A stretch of 26,254 bases of DNA from Tritrichomonas musculus (lineage: Eukaryota; Parabasalia; Tritrichomonadida; Tritrichomonadidae), in the NCBI GenBank assembly GCA_039105265.1, contig JAPFFF010000328.1, positions 1 through 26,254 on the forward strand, in the 5' to 3' direction. This document shows, piece after piece, positions 7,790 to 18,800 of this stretch. The position numbers and the translations under genes are program-made. The stretch's first letter is position 1, and every line of letters begins with the position of its first letter. The notes under the pieces are model-generated. The model saw nothing but the letters and a program-made list of their open reading frames with translations, did no database searches and was not told the DNA's origin.

Positions 7790-10700
7790 TATTTGATTGT
7801 TTGTTGTGCTGCTGTGCTGCTTTGCTGTTTTGTTTGATAGATTATCGTGCAGCTGTGCTGCTTTGCTGTTTTGTTTGATTGGTTGTTGTAGTGCTGTGCT
7901 GCTTTGCTGTTTTGTTTGATAGATTATTGTGCAGTTGTGCTGCTTTGCTGTTTTGTTTGATAGATTATTGTGCTGCTGTGCTGCTTTGCTGTTTTGTTTG
8001 ATAGATTATTGTGCAGTTGTGCTGCTTTGCTGTTTTGTTTGATAGATTATTGTGCTGCTGTGCTGCTTTGCTGTTTTGTTTGATTGGTTATTGTAGTGCT
8101 GTGCTGCTTTGCTTTTTGTTTGATTGGTTGTTGTGCAGTTGTGCTGCTTTGCTGTTTTGTTTGATAGATTATTGTGCTGCTGTGCTGCTTTGCTGTTTTG
8201 TTTGATAGATTATTGTGCAGTTGTGCTGCTTTGCTGTTTTGTTTGATAGATTATTGTGCAGTTGTGCTGCTTTGCTGTTTTGTTTGATAGATTATTGTGC
8301 TGCTGTGCTGCTTTGCTGTTTTGTTTGATAGATTATTGTAGTGCTGTGCTGCTTTGCTGTTTTGTTTGATAGATTATTGTAGTGCTGTGCTGCTTTGCTG
8401 TTTTGTTTGATTGGTTGTTGTAGTGCTGTGCTGCTTTGCTGTTTTGTTTGATAGATTATCGTGCAGCTGTGCTGCTTTGCTGTTTTGTTTGATAGATTAT
8501 TGTGCTGCTGTGCTGCTTTGCTGTTTTGTTTGATAGATTATTGTGCAGTTGTGCTGCTTTGCTGTTTTGTTTGATAGATTATTGTGCAGTTGTGCTGCTT
8601 TGCTGTTTTGTTTGATAGATTATTGTGCAGTTGTGCTGCTTTGCTGTTTTGTTTGATAGATTATTGTGCTGCTGTGCTGCTTTGCTGTTTTGTTTGATAG
8701 ATTATTGTAGTGCTGTGCTGCTTTGCTGTTTTGTTTGATAGATTATTGTGCTGCTGTGCTGCTTTGCTGTTTTGTTTGATAGATTATTGTGCTGCTGTGC
8801 TGCTTTGCTGTTTTGTTTGATAGATTATTGTGCAGTTGTGCTGCTTTGCTGTTTTGTTTGATAGATTATTGTGCTGCTGTGCTGCTTTGCTGTTTTGTTT
8901 GATAGATTATTGTGCAGTTGTGCTGCTTTGCTGTTTTGTTTGATAGATTATGGTGCTGATGTGCTGTTTTGTTTGATTGGTTGTTGTAGTGCTGTGCTGC
9001 TTTGCTGTTTTGTTTGATAGATTATTGTGCAGTTGTGCTGCTTTGCTGTTTTGTTTGATAGATTATTGTGCAGTTGTGCTGCTTTGCTGTTTTGTTTGAT
9101 AGATTATTGTGCTGCTGTGCTGCTTTGCTGTTTTGTTTGATAGATTATTGTAGTGCTGTGCTGCTTTGCTGTTTTGTTTGATAGATTATTGTAGTGCTGT
9201 GCTGCTTTGCTGTTTTGTTTGATTGGTTGTTGTAGTGCTGTGCTGCTTTGCTGTTTTGTTTGATAGATTATCGTGCAGTTGTGCTGCTTTGCTGTTTTGT
9301 TTGATTGGTTGTTGTGCAGTTGTGCTGCTTTGCTGTTTTGTTTGATAGATTATTGTGCAGTTGTGCTGCTTTGCTGTTTTGTTTGATAGATTATTGTGCA
9401 GTTGTGCTGCTTTGCTGTTTTGTTTGATAGATTATTGTGCTGCTGTGCTGCTTTGCTGTTTTGTTTGATAGATTATTGTAGTGCTGTGCTGCTTTGCTGT
9501 TTTGTTTGATAGATTATTGTGCAGTTGTGCTGCTTTGCTGTTTTGTTTGATAGATTATTGTGCAGCTGTGCTGCTTTGCTGTTTTGTTTGATAGATTATT
9601 GTAGTGCTGTGCTGCTTTGCTGTTTTGTTTGATTGGTTGTTGTAGTGCTGTGCTGCTTTGCTGTTTTGTTTGATAGATTATTGTGCTGCTGTGCTGCTTT
9701 GCTGTTTTGTTTGATTGGTTGTTGTGCAGTTGTGCTGCTTTGCTGTTTTGTTTGATAGATTATTGTGCAGTTGTGCTGCTTTGCTGTTTTGTTTGATAGA
9801 TTATTGTGCAGTTGTGCTGCTTTGCTGTTTTGTTTGATAGATTATTGTGCAGTTGTGCTGCTTTGCTGTTTTGTTTGATAGATTATTGTTCTGCTGTGCT
9901 GCTTTGCTGTTTTGTTTGATAGATTATTGTAGTGCTGTGCTGCTTTGCTGTTTTGTTTGATAGATTATTGTGCAGTTGTGCTGCTTTGCTGTTTTGTTTG
10001 ATAGATTATTGTGCTGCTGTGCTGCTTTGCTGTTTTGTTTGATAGATTATTGTGCAGTTGTGCTGCTTTGCTGTTTTGTTTGATAGATTATTGTGCAGTT
10101 GTGCTGCTTTGCTGTTTTGTTTGATAGATTATTGTGCAGTTGTGCTGCTTTGCTGTTTTGTTTGATAGATTATGGTGCTGATGTGCTGCTTTGCTGTTTT
10201 GTTTGATAGATTATTGTGCAGTTGTGCTGCTTTGCTGTTTTGTTTGATAGATTATTGTGCAGTTGTGCTGCTTTGCTGTTTTGTTTGATAGATTATTGTG
10301 CTGCTGTGCTGCTTTGCTGTTTTGTTTGATAGATTATTGTAGTGCTGTGCTGCTTTGCTGTTTTGTTTGATAGATTATTGTGCAGTTGTGCTGCTTTGCT
10401 GTTTTGTTTGATAGATTATTGTAGTGCTGTGCTGCTTTGCTGTTTTGTTTGATAGATTATTGTGCAGTTGTGCTGCTTTGCTGTTTTGTTTGATAGATTA
10501 TTGTGCTGCTGTGCTGCTTTGCTGTTTTGTTTGATAGATTATTGTGCAGTTGTGCTGCTTTGCTGTTTTGTTTGATAGATTATTGTAGTGCTGTGCTGCT
10601 TTGCTGTTTTGTTTGATTGGTTGTTGTAGTGCTGTGCTGCTTTGCTGTTTTGTTTGATAGATTATTGTGCAGTTGTGCTGCTTTGCTGTTTTGTTTGATA

Positions 10701-13700
10701 GATTATTGTGCAGTTGTGCTGCTTTGCTGTTTTGTTTGATAGATTATTGTGCTGCTGTGCTGCTTTGCTGTTTTGTTTGATAGATTATTGTAGTGCTGTG
10801 CTGCTTTGCTGTTTTGTTTGATAGATTATTGTAGTGCTGTGCTGCTTTGCTGTTTTGTTTGATTGGTTGTTGTAGTGCTGTGCTGCTTTGCTGTTTTGTT
10901 TGATAGATTATTGTGCAGTTGTGCTGCTTTGCTGTTTTGTTTGATAGATTATTGTGCAGTTGTGCTGCTTTGCTGTTTTGTTTGATAGATTATTGTGCTG
11001 CTGTGCTGCTTTGCTGTTTTGTTTGATAGATTATTGTAGTGCTGTGCTGCTTTGCTGTTTTGTTTGATAGATTATTGTAGTGCTGTGCTGCTTTGCTGTT
11101 TTGTTTGATTGGTTGTTGTAGTGCTGTGCTGCTTTGCTGTTTTGTTTGATAGATTATTGTGCAGTTGTGCTGCTTTGCTGTTTTGTTTGATAGATTATTG
11201 TGCAGTTGTGCTGCTTTGCTGTTTTGTTTGATAGATTATTGTGCTGCTGTGCTGCTTTGCTGTTTTGTTTGATAGATTATTGTAGTGCTGTGCTGCTTTG
11301 CTGTTTTGTTTGATAGATTATTGTGCAGTTGTGCTGCTTTGCTGTTTTGTTTGATAGATTATTGTAGTGCTGTGCTGCTTTGCTGTTTTGTTTGATAGAT
11401 TATTGTGCAGTTGTGCTGCTTTGCTGTTTTGTTTGATAGATTATTGTGCTGCTGTGCTGCTTTGCTGTTTTGTTTGATAGATTATTGTGCAGTTGTGCTG
11501 CTTTGCTGTTTTGTTTGATAGATTATGGTGCTGATGTGCTGTTTTGTTTGATTGGTTGTTGTAGTGCTGTGCTGCTTTGCTGTTTTGTTTGATAGATTAT
11601 TGTGCAGTTGTGCTGCTTTGCTGTTTTGTTTGATAGATTATTGTGCAGTTGTGCTGCTTTGCTGTTTTGTTTGATAGATTATTGTGCTGCTGTGCTGCTT
11701 TGCTGTTTTGTTTGATAGATTATTGTAGTGCTGTGCTGCTTTGCTGTTTTGTTTGATAGATTATTGTAGTGCTGTGCTGCTTTGCTGTTTTGTTTGATTG
11801 GTTGTTGTAGTGCTGTGCTGCTTTGCTGTTTTGTTTGATAGATTATTGTGCAGTTGTGCTGCTTTGCTGTTTTGTTTGATAGATTATCGTGCAGCTGTGC
11901 TGCTTTGCTGTTTTGTTTGATAGATTATTGTGCTGCTGTGCTGCTTTGCTGTTTTGTTTGATAGATTATTGTGCAGTTGTGCTGCTTTGCTGTTTTGTTT
12001 GATAGATTATTGTGCAGTTGTGCTGCTTTGCTGTTTTGTTTGATAGATTATTGTGCAGTTGTGCTGCTTTGCTGTTTTGTTTGATAGATTATTGTTCTGC
12101 TGTGCTGCTTTGCTGTTTTGTTTGATAGATTATTGTAGTGCTGTGCTGCTTTGCTGTTTTGTTTGATAGATTATTGTGCTGCTGTGCTGCTTTGCTGTTT
12201 TGTTTGATAGATTATTGTGCTGCTGTGCTGCTTTGCTGTTTTGTTTGATAGATTATTGTGCAGTTGTGCTGCTTTGCTGTTTTGTTTGATAGATTATTGT
12301 GCTGCTGTGCTGCTTTGCTGTTTTGTTTGATAGATTATTGTGCAGTTGTGCTGCTTTGCTGTTTTGTTTGATAGATTATGGTGCTGATGTGCTGTTTTGT
12401 TTGATTGGTTGTTGTAGTGCTGTGCTGCTTTGCTGTTTTGTTTGATAGATTATTGTGCAGTTGTGCTGCTTTGCTGTTTTGTTTGATAGATTATTGTGCA
12501 GTTGTGCTGCTTTGCTGTTTTGTTTGATAGATTATTGTGCTGCTGTGCTGCTTTGCTGTTTTGTTTGATAGATTATTGTAGTGCTGTGCTGCTTTGCTGT
12601 TTTGTTTGATAGATTATTGTAGTGCTGTGCTGCTTTGCTGTTTTGTTTGATTGGTTGTTGTAGTGCTGTGCTGCTTTGCTGTTTTGTTTGATAGATTATT
12701 GTGCAGTTGTGCTGCTTTGCTGTTTTGTTTGATTGGTTGTTGTGCAGTTGTGCTGCTTTGCTGTTTTGTTTGATAGATTATTGTGCAGTTGTGCTGCTTT
12801 GCTGTTTTGTTTGATAGATTATTGTGCAGTTGTGCTGCTTTGCTGTTTTGTTTGATAGATTATTGTGCTGCTGTGCTGCTTTGCTGTTTTGTTTGATAGA
12901 TTATTGTGCTGCTGTGCTGCTTTGCTGTTTTGTTTGATAGATTATTGTGCAGTTGTGCTGCTTTGCTGTTTTGTTTGATAGATTATGGTGCTGATGTGCT
13001 GTTTTGTTTGATTGGTTGTTGTAGTGCTGTGCTGCTTTGCTGTTTTGTTTGATAGATTATTGTGCAGTTGTGCTGCTTTGCTGTTTTGTTTGATAGATTA
13101 TTGTGCAGTTGTGCTGCTTTGCTGTTTTGTTTGATAGATTATTGTGCTGCTGTGCTGCTTTGCTGTTTTGTTTGATAGATTATTGTAGTGCTGTGCTGCT
13201 TTGCTGTTTTGTTTGATAGATTATTGTAGTGCTGTGCTGCTTTGCTGTTTTGTTTGATTGGTTGTTGTAGTGCTGTGCTGCTTTGCTGTTTTGTTTGATA
13301 GATTATTGTGCAGTTGTGCTGCTTTGCTGTTTTGTTTGATTGGTTGTTGTGCAGTTGTGCTGCTTTGCTGTTTTGTTTGATAGATTATTGTGCAGTTGTG
13401 CTGCTTTGCTGTTTTGTTTGATAGATTATTGTGCAGTTGTGCTGCTTTGCTGTTTTGTTTGATAGATTATTGTGCTGCTGTGCTGCTTTGCTGTTTTGTT
13501 TGATAGATTATTGTAGTGCTGTGCTGCTTTGCTGTTTTGTTTGATAGATTATTGTGCAGTTGTGCTGCTTTGCTGTTTTGTTTGATAGATTATTGTGCAG
13601 CTGTGCTGCTTTGCTGTTTTGTTTGATAGATTATTGTAGTGCTGTGCTGCTTTGCTGTTTTGTTTGATAGATTATTGTAGTGCTGTGCTGCTTTGCTGTT

Positions 13701-14208
13701 TTGTTTGATTGGTTGTTGTAGTGCTGTGCTGCTTTGCTGTTTTGTTTGATAGATTATTGTGCTGCTGTGCTGCTTTGCTGTTTTGTTTGATAGATTATTG
13801 TAGTGCTGTGCTGCTTTGCTGTTTTGTTTGATAGATTATTGTGCAGTTGTGCTGCTTTGCTGTTTTGTTTGATAGATTATTGTGCAGCTGTGCTGCTTTG
13901 CTGTTTTGTTTGATAGATTATTGTAGTGCTGTGCTGCTTTGCTGTTTTGTTTGATAGATTATTGTAGTGCTGTGCTGCTTTGCTGTTTTGTTTGATTGGT
14001 TGTTGTAGTGCTGTGCTGCTTTGCTGTTTTGTTTGATAGATTATTGTGCAGTTGTGCTGCTTTGCTGTTTTGTTTGATTGGTTGTTGTGCAGTTGTGCTG
14101 CTTTGCTGTTTTGTTTGATAGATTATTGTGCAGTTGTGCTGCTTTGCTGTTTTGTTTGATAGATTATTGTGCAGCTGTGCTGCTTTGCTGTTTTGTTTGA
14201 TTGATTGA
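7790..14208 (-). repeat. 41-bp satellite array, right arm (about 156 units)
   Basis: The same 41-bp repeat as in the left arm, in inverted orientation and about four times longer. It shows higher-order structure. A 246-bp block of six units in fixed variant order is delimited by GATTGGTTGTTGTAG markers at 8975/9221, 10615/10861, 10861/11107, 11550/11796, 12403/12649 and 13010/13256. Four of these blocks are directly preceded by a shortened 33-bp unit containing GGTGCTGATGTGCTG. Open frames in the array are repeat artefacts. Confidence 0.95.
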
Positions 14209-14358
14209 TTTGGAAGCCAATATTAATTGCAAAGATATCTGTTGCAAAAGATCAAAAATATGGCTCCTAATCAAAGCTATCCCGCCTGGCTTCCACTAAA
14301 ATAGGTGGAAGGTTGGAATTGAACCAACAATAGCTTTGTTTGGAAGTCAATATTAATT
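14209..14358 (-). repeat. Single copy of the 130-bp segment, right arm
   Basis: Inverted counterpart of the duplicated segment in the left arm, present once. It is bounded by two direct copies of the 20-bp flank motif, at 14209-14228 and 14339-14358, that differ at one base. It directly adjoins the outer end of the 41-bp array. Confidence 0.85.
14272..14338 (-). other. tRNA-like three-way-junction sequence, right copy
   Basis: The same 67-nt fold on the minus strand of the right arm, with all stems preserved and no difference seen from the left copies. Its presence at the junction between the outer arm and the satellite array in both arms suggests a structural or recognition role, which is inferred. 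Confidence 0.5.
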
Positions 14359-14560
14359 ATTTGTTTTAAAATCAAATTGGCGCTATTTAAACAATACAAA
14401 AAGGTCAATTATTTACAGCATTAACCGCAAATATTTATTCAAAAAAAATTGAATCAAAAAGTTTAACTTTTTGTGTTACTCTCAAAATATTAACGGTCTA
14501 TTTTGATCGTACTTCTCTCAAAAAAAATCTTCACTTTTTGAATGACTTTTCCATTCGCCC

Positions 14561-14780
14561 TGAAAAAGTTTAAAAATGAAAGAGAAAAGCATTATCCGCT
14601 TTCTTTTAGTTAGTTTTATTATTATACATTATCAATTTAATTTGAATCACTATATAATAAATTACAAAAACAAAATTTAATAAAGATAATTTAGAGTTTT
14701 TTTATCAATTTTTTTCAAATAAATTATTTATTATTTCTATTAATTAATTCAAAAAAATTGTATATCTTAAACTTTTTCTG
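14561..14780. repeat. 220-bp segment unique to the right arm, with inverted ends
   Basis: The left arm passes directly from the terminal doublet through CTGAAAAAGGGCG into the shared sequence. The right arm has about 220 extra bases at that point. The extra part begins GAAAAAGTTTAA (14562-14573) and ends TTAAACTTTTTC (14767-14778), a perfect 12-bp inverted repeat. It may be a small secondary insertion, or ancestral sequence deleted from the left arm between the palindromic ends. It has no coding potential. Confidence 0.6.
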
Positions 14781-14783
14781 TAG

Positions 14784-14821
14784 CGTTTACATATTATTCT
14801 CCCGTTTACATATAATTCTCC
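14784..14821 (-). repeat. Terminal 19-bp tandem doublet, right end
   Basis: Inverted counterpart of the left terminal doublet. On the minus strand the inner copy is identical to the left motif and the outer copy differs by one base (AATTATATG instead of AATAATATG). It lies eight bases inside the right terminus. Confidence 0.75.
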
Positions 14822-14829
14822 TCACTCTA

Positions 14830-15857
14830 TGAGAAAAGCTTCTTTCTTTTAACGTACCTTTTGAAAAGATTATTTTTTTATTTTTTATGAAAAAGTTTTT
14901 GATGTCGACAAACTTTTACTAGGTTATTTAATAAAATAATTTGGTTTTTCTGATGTTTACTCGTTTATCGTCTTACTATATTTATTATTCAATCTTATAA
15001 ATATATATATATATAATTCCAATAATACTCTTAAAATGATTGTAATTAATAATAATCAATATTAATACTATATAATTAATCAATTAATTAACTAATATTT
15101 ATGTTTTGTTAAAGATATAAATTAATTATATAATTTTATTACACTATTATTATAGAATAAATTTTTTTTTTTTGAATTTAGAAATTGAGAGAAAAAATAA
15201 ATGCTTCTCAAATTATTTTTTTATGAAATAAACTAGTAAAAGTATGCAATTCTTAAAAAAAAATAGTAAATAAATATAATAATGAATTATGAAAAATGAG
15301 AAAAAGTGTAATAAATTTAAATTTTATCTTCTTGGTCAAAAATATGGTCAAGATTATTATTGCTTTTCTTTGAATTATTAAAATATCTAAAAATAAGTCG
15401 GAATTTTTTTTTTAAATATTATTCTCTCTTTAAATTTATATATCATATAATAACATACTAAAAAATAATCTGTTTTTTTTTATTACTTTTTATAAGTTGA
15501 ACGACCTCATTTTATTTATGTTTTTGGAAGCATTTTCAAATGAAATTAATTTATGAATAATTGGATAATAAAATTCTTTTAAGAATTGAAATTTTATGAA
15601 AACTGTTATGAATGGATGAATTGAATTAATCAAAAGTTTACGATCGTTGATAAGGAATCCTCTGAAATTTAAAAAAAATCTGACCATAGTTTTTTTATTA
15701 GATAATTATTAATATGTAAATTTAATTTTTTTAAATATAGGATTAATTTATTGCTTTTTTTATTTCAATTCATTTTTCAAAGAGTTATTTGATAACTTGT
15801 TCTCAAATTTTCTTATTTACGTTCTTAAGAATTCAATGGCCATTTCAATACTAATTA
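14830..15857. other. AT-rich intergenic region with a repeat fragment
   Basis: Non-coding region between the mobile element and the surface-protein gene. It starts with a fragment of a dispersed repeat (14883-14980), described separately, then becomes extremely AT-rich with many homopolymer runs. A 65-codon minus-strand frame at 15490-15687 has no recognisable family and is not annotated as a gene. Confidence 0.5.
14883..14980 (+). repeat. Dispersed GTCGAC-type repeat, fragment A
   Basis: ATGAAAAAGTTTTTGATGTCGAC resembles, in inverted orientation, the sequence at about 20391-20415. GGTTTTTCTGATGTTTACTC, starting at 14943, begins a 38-bp stretch shared with 20599-20636 at one mismatch. The two loci therefore share two blocks of the same repeat, with different spacing and orientation. 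Confidence 0.6.
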
Positions 15858-18800
15858 ATGTTTTTCCTCTTATTAGATATTCTAAAAAACATTTCTTTTC
15901 CAAAATATTACAAAAAAAATAATAATGAATTGGCATACAAAAAAGATATTTGGTATTCTGACTCAATACATAAAAAAATCTCAAAAATTACATGTTCGCC
16001 TCCATCTGGGTATACTGAATTAAAAGAAGGAAGTGAAAATTCTTTTCCAACAAATGCAAAACTATACGCATGCAATAAAAACTTAAATCATTTAAATGCC
16101 GATGGAAGCATTGTTGATTTAGAACATTGCACTTTCACAAAAATAAAAGATACAGGAACAAACGGAGGAGGAGCAGTATATATCAAAACAACTGGCAATT
16201 CGGGTAAAAATACAATTTCAGTAGAAATTAAGTATTGCCTATTCACTGAAAATCATGGAAGTATCGGAGGTGCAATATCAATATTCACGCAACAAAATGC
16301 AAGGAAGTTTTACATAGTAAATTGCGAATTTATAAAAAACGAAGCCACAAGCACATCTGGTTTAGGCGGTGCAATTTGTGCCAAACTGACGTATGGGTTT
16401 ATTGAGAATTGCATATTCAACAATAACAAAGGTGCAAAAGGACGAGATGTTTATTATGAATCAAAAACAACAACTACATCATTAAAAGCTGAACAAAAAT
16501 TGACTTTTAATAATAACACATTCAAAAATGACTTGAATGCAGGAACTAATAGTTTGATTTACATGGCTTGGAATGATAAATGCAGTATATCTTTCCAAAA
16601 AAACCAAATAATAATCGGCCAATCTGTTTCAGCAAATGTCAAATTGTTTGAATACAGTGGAACATTAAAACAGACCAAAATTTCTCTTTCAAATAATTGC
16701 ATTTATCCTTCAGAATCAAACATAATTAAAGCAAAAGACTTAACCTTTTTTAAAAGTGGATTTCCAACAATATGTAAAGTAGACGAATCAACAACACCAA
16801 TTCAAATACCAACTCAAACACCAACAACATCAATTCAAACACCAACAATTGAACCAACTCAAACACCAACAATTGAACCAACTCAAATTATAACATCAAA
16901 ACCACCTGATACTATAGTTTGTCCATCAAAACCAACCAAAAGTCTTTTAGAATTGCAAGAAAATCAAGGATTGCCAAGTGGAAACACTAAAAATATTTAT
17001 GCTGAAAACAAAAATTTGAAGAACATAAAAGGAACAAATTGCAATATAGTCATTTGCCATTGCTCTTTTATTGGTATTGAAGATAGAAGTAGTAACGGAG
17101 GAGGAGCCATCTATATTAGTGGTTCTAGAAGCAATCCAACAGGAAACTCAACTATCACTGGATGCACTTTTAAAAAATGCAAAGGACAAAAAGGTGGAGC
17201 TGTTTCAATTAGCACAGAACAAAGAGTGAGATTATTTGCTTTTAATTATTGCACGTTTGAAGAAAACGAAGCAACTGGAACAGATAAATATGGAGGTGCC
17301 ATTTACTTTTTGTGGGCTTTTGGAAGCATTCATAAATGCACATTTATTAATAATAAAGGAAAAAATGGATGCGACTTTTATTATAAATATAAAAATAAAG
17401 ATCCTATTTCTGCTAATTTCTTAGAAATCAGTGAAAATACTTTCGAAAGCAATATTAATGATAATCTGGATAAATGCTTAATTTATTTTGATTGGAGTTC
17501 CAAAACAAGTACAATTACTTTCAAATCAAATAATGTTAAAATTGGCAGCTCAGTATCTGATTTATATTTATTTGGAGACACAACTGGTTTTGTTAGCAGT
17601 TATATTTCACTGTCAGATAATTGTATCATTCCAGGAAAATCTTATATTGTTAAATCTAACTATGTCGCATTTGAACAATATAAAAATGGATTCTTGGATG
17701 AATGTTCAAAAGATCAAATCATGCCATCATTAACCAAATCACCTAAACCAACAGTCACAGCAACACCTGAAGCAACAGTTACAGCAACACCTGAAGCAAC
17801 AGTCACAGCAACACCTGAAGCAACAGTCACAGCAACACCTGAAGCAACAGTCACAGCAACACCTGAAGCAACAGTTACAGCAACACCTGAAGCAACAGTC
17901 ACAGCAACACCTGAAGCAACAGTCACAGCAACACCTGAAGCAACAGTTACAGCAACACCTGAAGCAACAGTCACAGCAACACCTGAAGCAACAGTCACAG
18001 CAACACCTGAAGCAACAGTCACAGCAACACCTGAAGCAACAGTCACAGCAACACCTGAAGCAACAGTCACAGCAACACCTGAAGCAACAGTTACAGCAAC
18101 ACCTGAAGCAACAGTCACAGCAACACCTGAAGCAACAGTCACAGCAACACCTGAAGCAACAGTCACAGCAACACCTGAAGCAACAGTCACAGCAACACCT
18201 GAAGCAACAGTCACAGCAACACCTGAAGCAACAGTCACAGCAACACCTGAAGCAACAGTCACAGCAACACCTGAAGCAACAGTTACAGCAACACCTGAAG
18301 CAACAGTCACAGCAACACCTGAAGCAACAGTCACAGCAACACCTGAAGCAACAGTCACAGCAACACCTGAAGCAACAGTTACAGCAACACCTGAAGCAAC
18401 AGTCACAGCAACACCTGAAGCAACAGTCACAGCAACACCTGAAGCAACAGTCACAGCAACACCTGAAGCAACAGTTACAGCAACACCTGAAGCAACAGTC
18501 ACAGCAACACCTGAAGCAACAGTCACAGCAACACCTGAAGCAACAGTCACAGCAACACCTGAAGCAACAGTTACAGCAACACCTGAAGCAACAGTCACAG
18601 CAACACCTGAAGCAACAGTCACAGCAACACCTGAAGCAACAGTCACAGCAACACCTGAAGCAACAGTCACAGCAACACCTGAAGCAACAGTTACAGCAAC
18701 ACCTGAAGCAACAGTCACAGCAACACCTGAAGCAACAGTCACAGCAACACCTGAAGCAACAGTCACAGCAACACCTGAAGCAACAGTCACAGCAACACCT

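Larger units (their letters stand above)
1554..14829 (+). mobile_element. 13.3-kb foldback-like MULE DNA transposon
   Basis: The two ends are inverted copies of each other. The left begins TAGAGTGAGGAGAAT and the right ends with its complement. The similarity continues inward until 4037 on the left and 7247 on the right, apart from copy-number differences and one extra segment. Arms of 2,484 and 7,583 bp surround a 3,209-bp core with one transposase gene. Mutator-like elements (MULEs) are known for long terminal inverted repeats, and foldback elements for arms built of tandem repeats; this one shows both. The open transposase frame and near-identical arms suggest a young, possibly active copy. 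I could not find the 8-11 bp direct target duplication expected of MULEs: the flanks read GAAAATGTTT on the left and TGAGAAAAGC on the right. Confidence 0.88.
7247..14829 (-). repeat. Right terminal inverted repeat arm
   Basis: Inverted counterpart of the left arm with the same blocks in mirror order: 57-bp minisatellite (7284-7592), spacer, 41-bp array (7790-14208), one copy of the tRNA-like segment, shared outer sequence, and the terminal 19-bp doublet. Relative to the left arm it has three more 57-bp units, roughly 118 more 41-bp units, one copy fewer of the 130-bp segment, and an additional segment of about 220 bp near the terminus. Confidence 0.88.

Noticed and set aside
2093-14208. CRISPR-like array (constant repeat plus variable spacer)
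   Set aside because: The variable parts are only a few recurrent versions, not unique spacers; the context is a eukaryotic transposon, with no cas-like genes.
15490-15687. Possible 65-residue protein on the minus strand
   Set aside because: Short, of no recognisable family, and in very AT-rich DNA where such frames arise by chance; an old gene remnant cannot be excluded.
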